Origin: Paenibacillus nanensis
Lineage (GTDB): Bacteria; Bacillota; Bacilli; Paenibacillales; Paenibacillaceae
Assembly (NCBI RefSeq): GCF_003583765.1
Contig: NZ_QXQA01000002.1
Location: 620,001-684,000 of the forward strand
Length of the DNA: 64,000 nucleotides
Direction of reading: 5' to 3'
A model generated the notes under the pieces. The model worked only from the letters and a program-made list of their open reading frames with translations. It did no database searches and was not told the DNA's origin. Positions within the stretch are counted from its first letter, which is position 1, and each line of letters begins with the position of its first letter. Made by a program: the position numbers and the translations under genes. This document shows, one piece after another, positions 35,405 to 44,024 of this stretch.

Positions 35405-38110
35405 CTATCGATTGGATAATGTCAATATTACTCGAACGTCCATTCCGGCATTCAGCGGAATACGGAGATATTGGCCAAGTTCATCGTCATGTACCTCTGC
35501 TTCCTTGCCGTTGACCATTCCTTTAATCCAAGGCAGGCCGGCTTTCACTTTCATTTCATGATGGTCTGTCACGGATTGCAAGGTGAAGGATACGACGTTC
35601 ATGTCCCAAACCAGCTCCTTGACCTCCACCCCGGCCCTTGCCATCAGTCCGTTGATCGATCCCGATTTCCATTCGGAAGGCAGCGCCGGAAGAACCTCGA
35701 TTTCCCCGGTATTCGAGAAAAGCAGCGCTTCATTCACGGCTCCCACTGTACCGAATAACGTATCCGTGCAATAGCAGTCATTTCTTCTGTTTGTGTCATG
35801 GTCTGTCATCAAGGATGTGTAATAGCCGGAATCCGTCATCATCGGAAGAAGAGAAGAGACGACCCCGTCGCCGTCCTTTAATCTGGCGCAGACCAATGCC
35901 TTGTGCATCCAGCCGTGACCCGCCGTCGCATCCGATGTATTGTATTTATTCCTATTCTCTAGAGCGATTATTGCAGACTTCCTCAATTCCATATTGTTCT
36001 GCGTTTCATACGCAGGCCATGCCGGGTAGAGATGGCTCAAATGGCGGTGATCGTTGTTTTCCGTATATTCATTCATCGCCCATTCGCGAAGCGCGCCGTC
36101 CTTGTCCACCTTATAATCCGGCAGCAGCTCCAGCAGAGCCTCCCATTTGGCAACCGCTGCCTCATATCCTTCGCGCTTTATCGCTTTCTCTATGGCAATG
36201 ACCATATGAAGTCCATCCCGCGCTGCTGAAATATCCATGGTGGCATTAGCCGTAATCGTGCTGTTGTAGCCGATCGGGTTATTCTCCGGCGAATAGGCAG
36301 GGATCAGCAAATATTTTTCACCCGGCTTCAGCGCGGTTTTGCCTCTCTCGTAACTCGCTTTTCCGCTTGGATCCGTATAGTACTCCGGCGTACAAAGCTG
36401 TTCCCAGAAGTTAGCCTGCTTTGTAAGGAGCGGCAGCAAAATATCCTGCTCCAGATCCAGATATCCCCTGCGTATCAATTGCGTGAACTCCTCATCCGTC
36501 AGCCCCCCGTCCCTTACGCTGAGAATCTTCTTCAGATCATGAATCCTCATGTTGGGTTGAATTGGAATTTGCCGGTTGCCGTAGCACTGCCAATACTCGA
36601 AGATCGGCAGCAGGCACCAGCTCGCCCCGGCATTCCAATATTGGAAAGGATAGTCATTGTCGTATTCTACTTGCATGCCGCGGTCGCCGTCCGAGTTGAC
36701 AGACACCTGAATCGCATCATGCATCCCATAAGACATTCGCGCATTGTATTCGAAATCCGAGGCGTTGCGCAGGAAGAATGCGATATACCCAAGCTGCGCG
36801 AATGTGAAATGGCCCGTGTTCATAGGCGAAACCTGCAAATTCACGTTGGCATCGAGCGTATAGATCGAGCGCCAGCCGGGATTCCACTCTCCGGTCCACA
36901 TTCCGTACAGCCGCGGCGCGCTTGAACCGCTGCAGCAGATCAAGGCATATCGTCCCTGATTGTAAACCTGCTCCATAAAAGCGTGATTGATACTGGATTT
37001 CGATTCCTTCTGCGCGTGGATAAGCGCTTCGTTGTCCGCGCCTTTGAAATCCTCGTCGCCTTCAAGCGTAAAACGTACGGCGTTAAATTCCGCGGCATGT
37101 TTCTCGGCATGCGGCGCAAGGGCGGCGTCATAATCGAAATGGCCGGAAGGAGCTTGATATTTCTCGGCTGCAGCATTCGTATTTTTGAAAAGTTCATGAA
37201 CTAGTGGGTATTGCGTCATTCCGGCAAAATCTTCGATCTTTCCCATATCGAATGATCTGTTCGATTGCGTGATGAGATAGACAGCGTCGGCTTCCACCAC
37301 TTGAATGGCCGGGTTCTGTACCGCGCCGACATTCATCGGTTCATTCGAGTCAGCGAGCTGTACCCGCTTCTTGCCTCCATTCACGACAATAACCTGCGTA
37401 AGACCTGCGTATCCACCGTCAATCAGCTCGCTGCCCTGATATGACGGATAATGGGCAATCTGTGCGATATAGTCGGCATTCGGGTCCACTAGCTTTTTGT
37501 ATTGGAGCTCCGTCATGCCTCCCCCGGCCTTGTACAAGCTCGAAATGTCATCGATAGAGATCGTCATATTAAGCTTGGCGCCGGCTGAGGATCGTTCAAG
37601 CTTCATAATCGAGACATTATCTTCTCTGGACGTAAATGAAGTTCGAATCCACTCGCCGAATTCGTCGGTGAAACGGACACCTGTCTCGGCCGTCTCGTAA
37701 TTCGTCCATCGCTCATACTCGGTTACGGTGCCTTTATTCGTCATGTTCAGTCTAAGCTGATGGCCCGGGTGATAGCCGTAAAAGAAGGTTCTCCGCCTTG
37801 TTCTTCCGTCCGCGTGGGTAATTTTCCATTGATCGTTCAGCTGAAACACATTCCTTCTCGCGTCATCAAGCTGTCCCGTTAATTCTTCCGGAATCTCTCT
37901 TGGATCCGGGGACGGAAAGTTGAACCACATGTATTGAAAAATAATGCTGTCATTATACGGCGACCCTGACATGATATAACCGTTCTCGCCGTTTCCGCTA
38001 ACCATCCCTTCCCGCCATGCCCGTCCGGGATCTGTAGCTGGCACCTCTGTATAGGTTCGGGCATAATTTCCTTTACCGTACATTCGTTTCGCTTCCGCCG
38101 CATTAGCCAT
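35405..38110 (-). CDS. GH95 alpha-L-fucosidase (or alpha-L-galactosidase)
   Basis: The start is ATG 38110, with AAGGGAG 7 bases before it; an upstream in-frame ATG at 38176 has no such site. The 901-residue cytoplasmic product shows the GH95 architecture. An N-terminal beta domain (WREGMVSGNGENGYIMSG) leads to an (alpha/alpha)6 barrel with LDANVNLQ, matching the Asn-x-Asn pair that activates water in Bifidobacterium AfcA. HRHLSHLYP is also present, as is the C-terminal LPALPSEWKSGSINGLMARAG motif. The reaction is inverting hydrolysis of 1,2-linked fucose, as in fucosylated xyloglucan side chains, or of alpha-L-galactose. It is divergent from an AraC gene, its likely regulator. Confidence 0.9.
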   Translation of the reverse strand: MANAAEAKRMYGKGNYARTYTEVPATDPGRAWREGMVSGNGENGYIMSGSPYNDSIIFQYMWFNFPSPDPREIPEELTGQLDDARRNVFQLNDQWKITHADGRTRRRTFFYGYHPGHQLRLNMTNKGTVTEYERWTNYETAETGVRFTDEFGEWIRTSFTSREDNVSIMKLERSSAGAKLNMTISIDDISSLYKAGGGMTELQYKKLVDPNADYIAQIAHYPSYQGSELIDGGYAGLTQVIVVNGGKKRVQLADSNEPMNVGAVQNPAIQVVEADAVYLITQSNRSFDMGKIEDFAGMTQYPLVHELFKNTNAAAEKYQAPSGHFDYDAALAPHAEKHAAEFNAVRFTLEGDEDFKGADNEALIHAQKESKSSINHAFMEQVYNQGRYALICCSGSSAPRLYGMWTGEWNPGWRSIYTLDANVNLQVSPMNTGHFTFAQLGYIAFFLRNASDFEYNARMSYGMHDAIQVSVNSDGDRGMQVEYDNDYPFQYWNAGASWCLLPIFEYWQCYGNRQIPIQPNMRIHDLKKILSVRDGGLTDEEFTQLIRRGYLDLEQDILLPLLTKQANFWEQLCTPEYYTDPSGKASYERGKTALKPGEKYLLIPAYSPENNPIGYNSTITANATMDISAARDGLHMVIAIEKAIKREGYEAAVAKWEALLELLPDYKVDKDGALREWAMNEYTENNDHRHLSHLYPAWPAYETQNNMELRKSAIIALENRNKYNTSDATAGHGWMHKALVCARLKDGDGVVSSLLPMMTDSGYYTSLMTDHDTNRRNDCYCTDTLFGTVGAVNEALLFSNTGEIEVLPALPSEWKSGSINGLMARAGVEVKELVWDMNVVSFTLQSVTDHHEMKVKAGLPWIKGMVNGKEAEVHDDELGQYLRIPLNAGMDVRVILTLSNR

Positions 38111-38254
38111 TTCTTTACTCCCTTGTCTGAAAATAATCGCTATGGACCTTATTATATCTGGCGGCAAAACGTTCATGAATCGTTCAAAACGACATCATGA
38201 ACGGCAAGATGTCGCAATCTTGCAGCAACCAATAGACAACCGGAGGATGTCCTT

Positions 38255-39226
38255 GTGCTAACGCTGAGACAGCTTTATTATGAAGAAGAATGCTATACCA
38301 ATGATACCGAATGGGGGAAAGCCCGAATGGAACTCCCAAAAGTAAGTATTGAAAATATGAATGTCAAGCTTTCATTAGGCGGTTTACTATTAAACGTTTT
38401 GTATGTCCGATTCGGGTACTTTCATCAATCCTTTGTCGAGCACAGCCACAGCATGAAAAGCTACGAACTGCATTATATTCCTCGCGGCCGGGGAATTCTC
38501 GCGGCGAACGGCCTTCAATATCCGATCATGCCCGGCACGCTCTACATGACCGGTCCGGATATCGCGCATGAGCAAATAACGGATCTCTCCGACCCCATGG
38601 CAGAATATTGCATTTGCTTCGAATTATTGGCCCATGCGGATAGCGATGATCCGGATCTTTCCTTCATTGCAGACCAATTCGTTCAAACAAGCTTTTGGTT
38701 CGGTCAGGACAAACAGAATTTGCTGCTGCTGTTCGAACAGCTCTCCTTCGAAACCTCCAGCCGGTATATCGGCTGGCATGCGACTGTTCGGAATTTGTTG
38801 GAACAGATCGTCATCAAGCTTGTCAGAAACTATACGAATAACTATCCGACAACCTCTGTCATGCCGCTAAAAACGTTGGATGACGAGAGAATCGTTATTA
38901 TTGAAAGCAGCTTTCTGTCAAGCTTTAGTGACTTAACCATTGGGACACTTGCACAAAAGCTCGGGCTTAGCGTGAGACAAACGGAGAGAATCCTCCATCG
39001 TTATTTCGGCATGTCGTTTACGCAGATGTTGACAAAGGCGAGAATGAAGGCTGCCGCCCATCTTCTTCATACGACGAGCATGTCCGTGAGCGAAATCGCG
39101 CAGCATGTCGGCTTTTCCTCATTGGAACCATTTTGCAACGCATTTAAGAAGTACTACAACGTTCCGGCAGGGGACTTTCGCGCTTCAAATCGAAAAGGAA
39201 CCCTGGATTACTCCAAGGTTCCTTGA
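38255..39226 (+). CDS. AraC-family regulator
   Basis: GTG 38255 has GGAGG 8 bases upstream. The 323-residue protein has a cupin-like sensor region (HSHSMKSYELHYIPRGRG) and a C-terminal AraC DNA-binding domain (LAQKLGLSVRQTERILHRYFG; IAQHVGFSSLEPFCNAFKKYY). It is divergent from GH95 across 144 bases and convergent with the GH2 gene, overlapping it by 19 bases. Confidence 0.9.
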   Translation: MLTLRQLYYEEECYTNDTEWGKARMELPKVSIENMNVKLSLGGLLLNVLYVRFGYFHQSFVEHSHSMKSYELHYIPRGRGILAANGLQYPIMPGTLYMTGPDIAHEQITDLSDPMAEYCICFELLAHADSDDPDLSFIADQFVQTSFWFGQDKQNLLLLFEQLSFETSSRYIGWHATVRNLLEQIVIKLVRNYTNNYPTTSVMPLKTLDDERIVIIESSFLSSFSDLTIGTLAQKLGLSVRQTERILHRYFGMSFTQMLTKARMKAAAHLLHTTSMSVSEIAQHVGFSSLEPFCNAFKKYYNVPAGDFRASNRKGTLDYSKVP

Positions 39227-40926
39227 CATCCTTGCGATTCTCGACCTGCAAAATACTCCTTCACGACGGAATAAGCCAGCTTCGGTCTCCGGTACCGGTC
39301 GACGATCCCCTTGCTGTTCTGCGTTCCCGCGCGGGTCAGCAGCCAACCTGTCCCTTCCGTTACCCTGCAATCGCAAAATTGCCAGATCAGCATGCCGGAC
39401 AAGAACGGGACGGACGTATAAGCCGCCAAATTGCGCTCGATGATATCGGCATGACGCTCCTCCGTTCCTTTCACCCGGCTAGGGTCGCGATAACCGTAAT
39501 ACCCGTCTCCTCCGAATTCGCTCATGATCATCGGCTTTCCCAGTCCACCGGCTTGGTCAGCCCAATGTCTAGCCTGCTTGACAAGCTCCAACGGATCCTC
39601 GTCCCCGTACCAGAGCGGATACAAGTTGAACGAGACGATATCCGCAAGATCGAAGCAAAGCTCGCGGTCGCGGTGATGCGTAGCGAAGCTTAGCGGCCTT
39701 GACGAATCCATCGCCCTGATCTGCTCAAGCTGCGTCCGATACATCTCCCGTCCCTCCGGCGTATCGCTTGCGCATTCGTTCAAAATCGCCCATATGATGA
39801 TGCTCGGATGGTTGAAATGGTTCTCCACCATCTCCCGGTTGCAATCCTCGCATTGCTTGGCGAACAAGGGATGCTTCATCTGCTCCAGACTTAGGCCGCG
39901 CGCATGATTTTCTTCCCATACGAACAAGCCCCGTTCATCGCACAAATCAAGAAACCGTTCGTCGTTCGGATAGTGGCTGGTCCGTACGGTGTTGGCCCCC
40001 ATGTCCAGCATCAATTCCAAGTCGTGCACCATAAGCGGATAAGGAATGGCGGCTCCTGCCAGCGCATGGTCCTCATGCCGGTTAAAGCCCTTCAGAACAA
40101 CATCCTCGCCGTTAACCTGGATGCGGCCGTTCTCCGTCGTCACCGTGCGAAAGCCGACCCGCTCGATCAAATCATCCACGGGTGCATCTTGCCCTTCCAC
40201 ATACAGAAGCGCCTTCAGCATATAAAGCGTTGGATTATCAGCCGACCACGGGTTAACGCCTTGGAACGATTCCGTAATCGAAATTTCGACGGTCTCGCCT
40301 GGCTTTACGCTAACCCCGCCTCCGTCGATGTCCCTGCCCGCCAGACTGAGCTGCAGCCGTGCTTGGCGGGCTCGTCGCCCGATATTTCGTACATAGAGGC
40401 TAATCGCGCCCTGCCACCCTTCAGCGGAACGAATCGGCGTAAAAGCGATACGTTCAATGAACAACTCTTCTTGCAAGAGCTCCATCGCCGCAGGCCGGAT
40501 CAAGCCGCCGTACGTATAATAATCGTTCGGAACATGAAGTGCGGACGATTCGCCGAACGAATTGTCCGCAATTACCGCAATCTCATGCGTTCCCGGCTCG
40601 ACATCCGGAATAACGACGGCAAACGGCGTGTACGCATTATAATGCCGCCCTGCCGGAACTCCGTCAAAGAAGACGTCTGCCGTATGACACACGCCTTTGA
40701 ATACAAGCCGAATGGCGCCTTTTTGCGATATTTCTACGATGCGCCGGTATACGCCTTTTCCTTGATAGGTCGCAAACCGCGGATGCATCTCCCAGCACCC
40801 GGGTACGGGCATCCGGTATTCGTAGTGGGACGGCAACTCCCGAGCCCCATTAATCGGTTGAAAATCCCAATCCCCCTCCAGCTCCTGCACATCACGGATT
40901 TCATTCGTTCTAAACAGTCGAAGCAA
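39208..40926 (-). CDS. GH2 beta-glycosidase (beta-glucuronidase/beta-galactosidase type)
   Basis: TTG 40926 is chosen because GGAGGGAG lies about 5-6 bases upstream; a longer in-frame ATG at 40974 lies inside the preceding gene. The 572-residue product has the GH2 sugar-binding, immunoglobulin-like and barrel domains. The acid/base Glu384 is in LNECAS and the nucleophile Glu470 in MSEFGGDGYYG. Its short length and HxGNxxN-less active site fit the UidA-like beta-glucuronidase group better than LacZ. No signal peptide. Its start overlaps the GH42 stop by 17 bases, implying coupled translation. Confidence 0.88.
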   Translation of the reverse strand: MLRLFRTNEIRDVQELEGDWDFQPINGARELPSHYEYRMPVPGCWEMHPRFATYQGKGVYRRIVEISQKGAIRLVFKGVCHTADVFFDGVPAGRHYNAYTPFAVVIPDVEPGTHEIAVIADNSFGESSALHVPNDYYTYGGLIRPAAMELLQEELFIERIAFTPIRSAEGWQGAISLYVRNIGRRARQARLQLSLAGRDIDGGGVSVKPGETVEISITESFQGVNPWSADNPTLYMLKALLYVEGQDAPVDDLIERVGFRTVTTENGRIQVNGEDVVLKGFNRHEDHALAGAAIPYPLMVHDLELMLDMGANTVRTSHYPNDERFLDLCDERGLFVWEENHARGLSLEQMKHPLFAKQCEDCNREMVENHFNHPSIIIWAILNECASDTPEGREMYRTQLEQIRAMDSSRPLSFATHHRDRELCFDLADIVSFNLYPLWYGDEDPLELVKQARHWADQAGGLGKPMIMSEFGGDGYYGYRDPSRVKGTEERHADIIERNLAAYTSVPFLSGMLIWQFCDCRVTEGTGWLLTRAGTQNSKGIVDRYRRPKLAYSVVKEYFAGRESQGCQGTLE

Positions 40927-42922
40927 TGGATCTCCCTCCAAACTTTTGATCCCATTCGATGATTTCAACCGCATAGGGGTCCATGTGGACGGCAGGACCG
41001 ACGCTCGTCTCCTGCAGAATGCTCCTGTAAGTGTCCTTCAGCTCGACCGTATGCGGCTTTGGCGTCAAATTCAACAGGAACAAATAATTCGTGTTTCCTC
41101 TTCGACGAATCGAAATTTGCACACCCTCCGGCAAACCGGTAAAGCGGTTCAGCCCCGCGTTATCGGCAGCCTTACCGAATAATTCCTGATAGAAGCTTTC
41201 CTCGGCAACGGTACCTATATAGTAAACTTTGCCCTTCCCATACGAATGAACCGTCGCAGCCGGTTTGCCCGCATAGAAATCGTCCTCGTACCAAGCAACC
41301 GTCTCCGCTCCCGCAGGCTCTAGGACATCGCACCATTGACTGCACGAATACGTCTTTCCGTCCAGCATGCGGATCGTATGGACGTCATGGCCGATGGGGT
41401 CGTATTCCGCTACGGTAACGCCCGCGGCCTCAGCTAGATGAGCAGGCAGCGGGTGCATCCAGCATACGTTGCTCCTATTTTTGACGCCGGTACGATTCGT
41501 CAGGATTAAGGTAGCTCCGTTCTTCGCGCAATTTTTCAGCTTGTCCGCCAGTTTTTCATCCAGCAAATAGAGCGACGGGGCAACAATAAGGCGGTACTTG
41601 TCCAGCTCGTCCGATGTATTCACGACATCCGTCAGAATGCCGGATTTGGTCAGAGCCCGGTGATAAAGCTTCAAATTGTCGAAATAATTCATGCCTTCTG
41701 CCTGAGGCTGAATCTCGAACGCATTGTACAAATCATGCGAGTGGAGGACGGCAGCCTCCCCAAGCACCTCTGATCCCTCCAATAGAGGGGAAAGCCGGTT
41801 CACTTCATCGCATAATATCCGATATTCCTCGAATCGCCTGCCGGGAACATTGCTATGGTCGATTAATCCATGCCAGAATTGTTCGGCGCCATACGGAGCG
41901 CTCCGCCACCGGAAATGAACGAGCGTGTCGGCGCCGCGGGCTATGCATTGCCACGCGAAGGCCCGGATAAACCCGGGCTGCGGGGTACGCCACATCGGAA
42001 ACCAGCATCCGGGAGGACCGCTTATCGTTTCCATGATCCAAAAATTTTGCCTCTTGATCCCCCGGGTTAAATCGAGCGTTAACGCGCCGCCGTATCCGCC
42101 CGATAGTGCTTTATCTGGGCTTGTGCTCGGGTAATAATCGAGGGAAGCAAAGTCCAGTTCCTCGCAAAGCTTGTAATAATCGAGCGACATCGGATAGCTC
42201 CAAATATTATGCGTGACAAAATGATTTGGACAATATTTTCGCAAAATATTGACTTGCAATTGTTGAAATTCCACGACGGAATCGGTTTCGAACCGTCTCC
42301 AGTCGAGCAAATAAGACGGATTCCTGAATTTGGCGCCGCCTAGCGGTGTGGTGATTTGCTCCCAGGAGCTATATTCGCCGCTCCAGACAACCGTGCCCCA
42401 ATCCTGATTCAAGGCTTCCAACGTATCGTACTTCTTCGACAGCCATTCGCGGAACCGGATATTGCAATTCTCGCAGTGACACTCGTTTAGGCCGAACTCA
42501 TTATCGATCTGCCAGCCGATCACCGCCGGGTGGCTGGCATAATGGGCAGCCAGCTTCTCCACGATTTTCGCCAAAAAAACACGCATGGACGGACTGTTGT
42601 AGCAGCGATGTCCGCGAATGCCCGGATACCTCGGATTCAGCATAGCGTCGCGGGGAAGCACGTCCGGAAAGCGCTCTACAAGCCAATTGGGAGGCGTGCA
42701 GGACGGCGTGCCGATCACGACCTGGATTCCGTATTGATGGAAGATATCGATCGCATCGTCAAGCCAGCCGAACGCATACCGGCCTTCCTCCGGCTCCAAG
42801 CGCGACCAAGCGAATTCAGCAACGCGAATCAGACTGATTCCCGTCTCCCGCATCAGCCTTGCATCCTGCTCCCACATCGAGCGCTCCCAGTGCTCCGGAT
42901 AATAGTCAACACCCATTCTCAT
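40910..42922 (-). CDS. GH42 beta-galactosidase
   Basis: The 670-residue protein is a typical cytoplasmic GH42 enzyme. It has DYYPEHW at the start, acid/base Glu142 in WQIDNEFG, a zinc-type cysteine cluster ECHCENC just after it, and nucleophile Glu298 in IMETISGPPG. A trimerisation-type domain and a small C-terminal beta domain follow. It releases beta-galactose from galactans or xyloglucan side chains. It leads a two-gene operon with GH2. An AraC gene on the same strand lies further upstream (43076). Confidence 0.93.
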   Translation of the reverse strand: MRMGVDYYPEHWERSMWEQDARLMRETGISLIRVAEFAWSRLEPEEGRYAFGWLDDAIDIFHQYGIQVVIGTPSCTPPNWLVERFPDVLPRDAMLNPRYPGIRGHRCYNSPSMRVFLAKIVEKLAAHYASHPAVIGWQIDNEFGLNECHCENCNIRFREWLSKKYDTLEALNQDWGTVVWSGEYSSWEQITTPLGGAKFRNPSYLLDWRRFETDSVVEFQQLQVNILRKYCPNHFVTHNIWSYPMSLDYYKLCEELDFASLDYYPSTSPDKALSGGYGGALTLDLTRGIKRQNFWIMETISGPPGCWFPMWRTPQPGFIRAFAWQCIARGADTLVHFRWRSAPYGAEQFWHGLIDHSNVPGRRFEEYRILCDEVNRLSPLLEGSEVLGEAAVLHSHDLYNAFEIQPQAEGMNYFDNLKLYHRALTKSGILTDVVNTSDELDKYRLIVAPSLYLLDEKLADKLKNCAKNGATLILTNRTGVKNRSNVCWMHPLPAHLAEAAGVTVAEYDPIGHDVHTIRMLDGKTYSCSQWCDVLEPAGAETVAWYEDDFYAGKPAATVHSYGKGKVYYIGTVAEESFYQELFGKAADNAGLNRFTGLPEGVQISIRRRGNTNYLFLLNLTPKPHTVELKDTYRSILQETSVGPAVHMDPYAVEIIEWDQKFGGRSIASTV

Positions 42923-43041
42923 TTCCTATCCCCCCTATATCCCATACGGTCACATTACATTATAGAGCACGTTTTCGTTGTGAACCATGATGATCAGGTC
43001 ACGGAATAGCACGAAACAGACAGTTGAGCCAAACTATAAAA

Positions 43042-43069
43042 AAATGACGCACCCATTCGTGCGTCATTT
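43042..43069 (-). terminator. Terminator of the AraC gene at 43076
   Basis: An 11-bp perfect stem (43042-43052 with 43059-43069) is followed by a run of seven T on the minus strand. Confidence 0.9.
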
Positions 43070-43075
43070 ACATGT

Positions 43076-43900
43076 TCATTCATAGTAATTGATAGACTGT
43101 TGAAAAAATTTTTGTTCTCTCCACTGCGTGGGCGTCATATTAAAGTGTTTTTTAAACAGCTTCGAAAATTCCATCTGATTGTCATATCCGACGCTACCCG
43201 CAACTTCTTTAATGGTTATGCCGCTTCTTTTGAGCGATTGCGAAGCCATCTCCATTTTAAGAGAAATGATAAACTGCTGCGTGCTTATGCCGCAAATGCT
43301 TTTGAAGATGCGTGACAGGTGACTGCGGTCTATATTTAGAAAATGTGCAATTTCGGAAACGGATATCCTTTTGTGCACATTGCTTCTTATATAGTTTTTG
43401 GCATAAGAGACATAGGTTTCTGCCGTATTCTCATCTTTCGTCAACAATTTGCCCTTCGTAAGCGCCGCGATAAACGGCCAAAAATAGCTCATGATCGTTT
43501 CGAAGTCAGTCCACCCTAAATCGATGATCTTCTTCAGTGCGTCTCCGACGCCGTTATCATCATTTATAACATGGTTATCGTGCGAGAAGCCTGCCACGGA
43601 CATTATCTTCTCCGAGAAGCTGCCGTCAAACTCAATCCAGCGATACAGCCACGGATCATGGTCATCCGCCTTATAATAGGCCGTTTGTTTCGGATAGATC
43701 AGGAAAAACTGTCCTGCGCGTACTTTATAAGCTTTTTTATTAATATGCAATTCGCCTTGCCCGCTGTAAATGTAATGGATGAGATAGAAGTTGCGCACTG
43801 CGGGTCCAAAAAAATATCCGTTATCGCACTGCTGTTCACCATATTGCATGGGATAAATATCGGATGAGATTAAAGGACTTTTAGCATAATAGAGTTTCAT
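43076..43900 (-). CDS. AraC-family regulator with cupin domain
   Basis: ATG 43900 is preceded by CAGGAG at 9 bases; longer in-frame starts begin on or before that site. The 274-residue product has a cupin sensor (LIHYIYSGQGELHINKKAY) and the AraC domain (ISVSEIAHFLNIDRSHLSRIFK; EVAGSVGYDNQMEFSKLFKKHF; MTPTQWR). It is divergent from the GH27 gene and probably activates it. A strong terminator follows. Confidence 0.9.
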   Translation of the reverse strand: MKLYYAKSPLISSDIYPMQYGEQQCDNGYFFGPAVRNFYLIHYIYSGQGELHINKKAYKVRAGQFFLIYPKQTAYYKADDHDPWLYRWIEFDGSFSEKIMSVAGFSHDNHVINDDNGVGDALKKIIDLGWTDFETIMSYFWPFIAALTKGKLLTKDENTAETYVSYAKNYIRSNVHKRISVSEIAHFLNIDRSHLSRIFKSICGISTQQFIISLKMEMASQSLKRSGITIKEVAGSVGYDNQMEFSKLFKKHFNMTPTQWREQKFFQQSINYYE

Positions 43901-44024
43901 TGCATTCATCTCCTGAAATGAATATATCACATTTCCCCATAATCACTCGATAAAAACACATTTATCGGCTTCATGATTTGTCCTATCATTACATTAAAAA
44001 CACGGCTTGCGAGGAGGATTTCTA

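Noticed and set aside
39904..40962. Plus-strand open frame (352 codons) opposite GH2
   Set aside because: Antisense shadow of a gene with intact catalytic motifs; no start signal.
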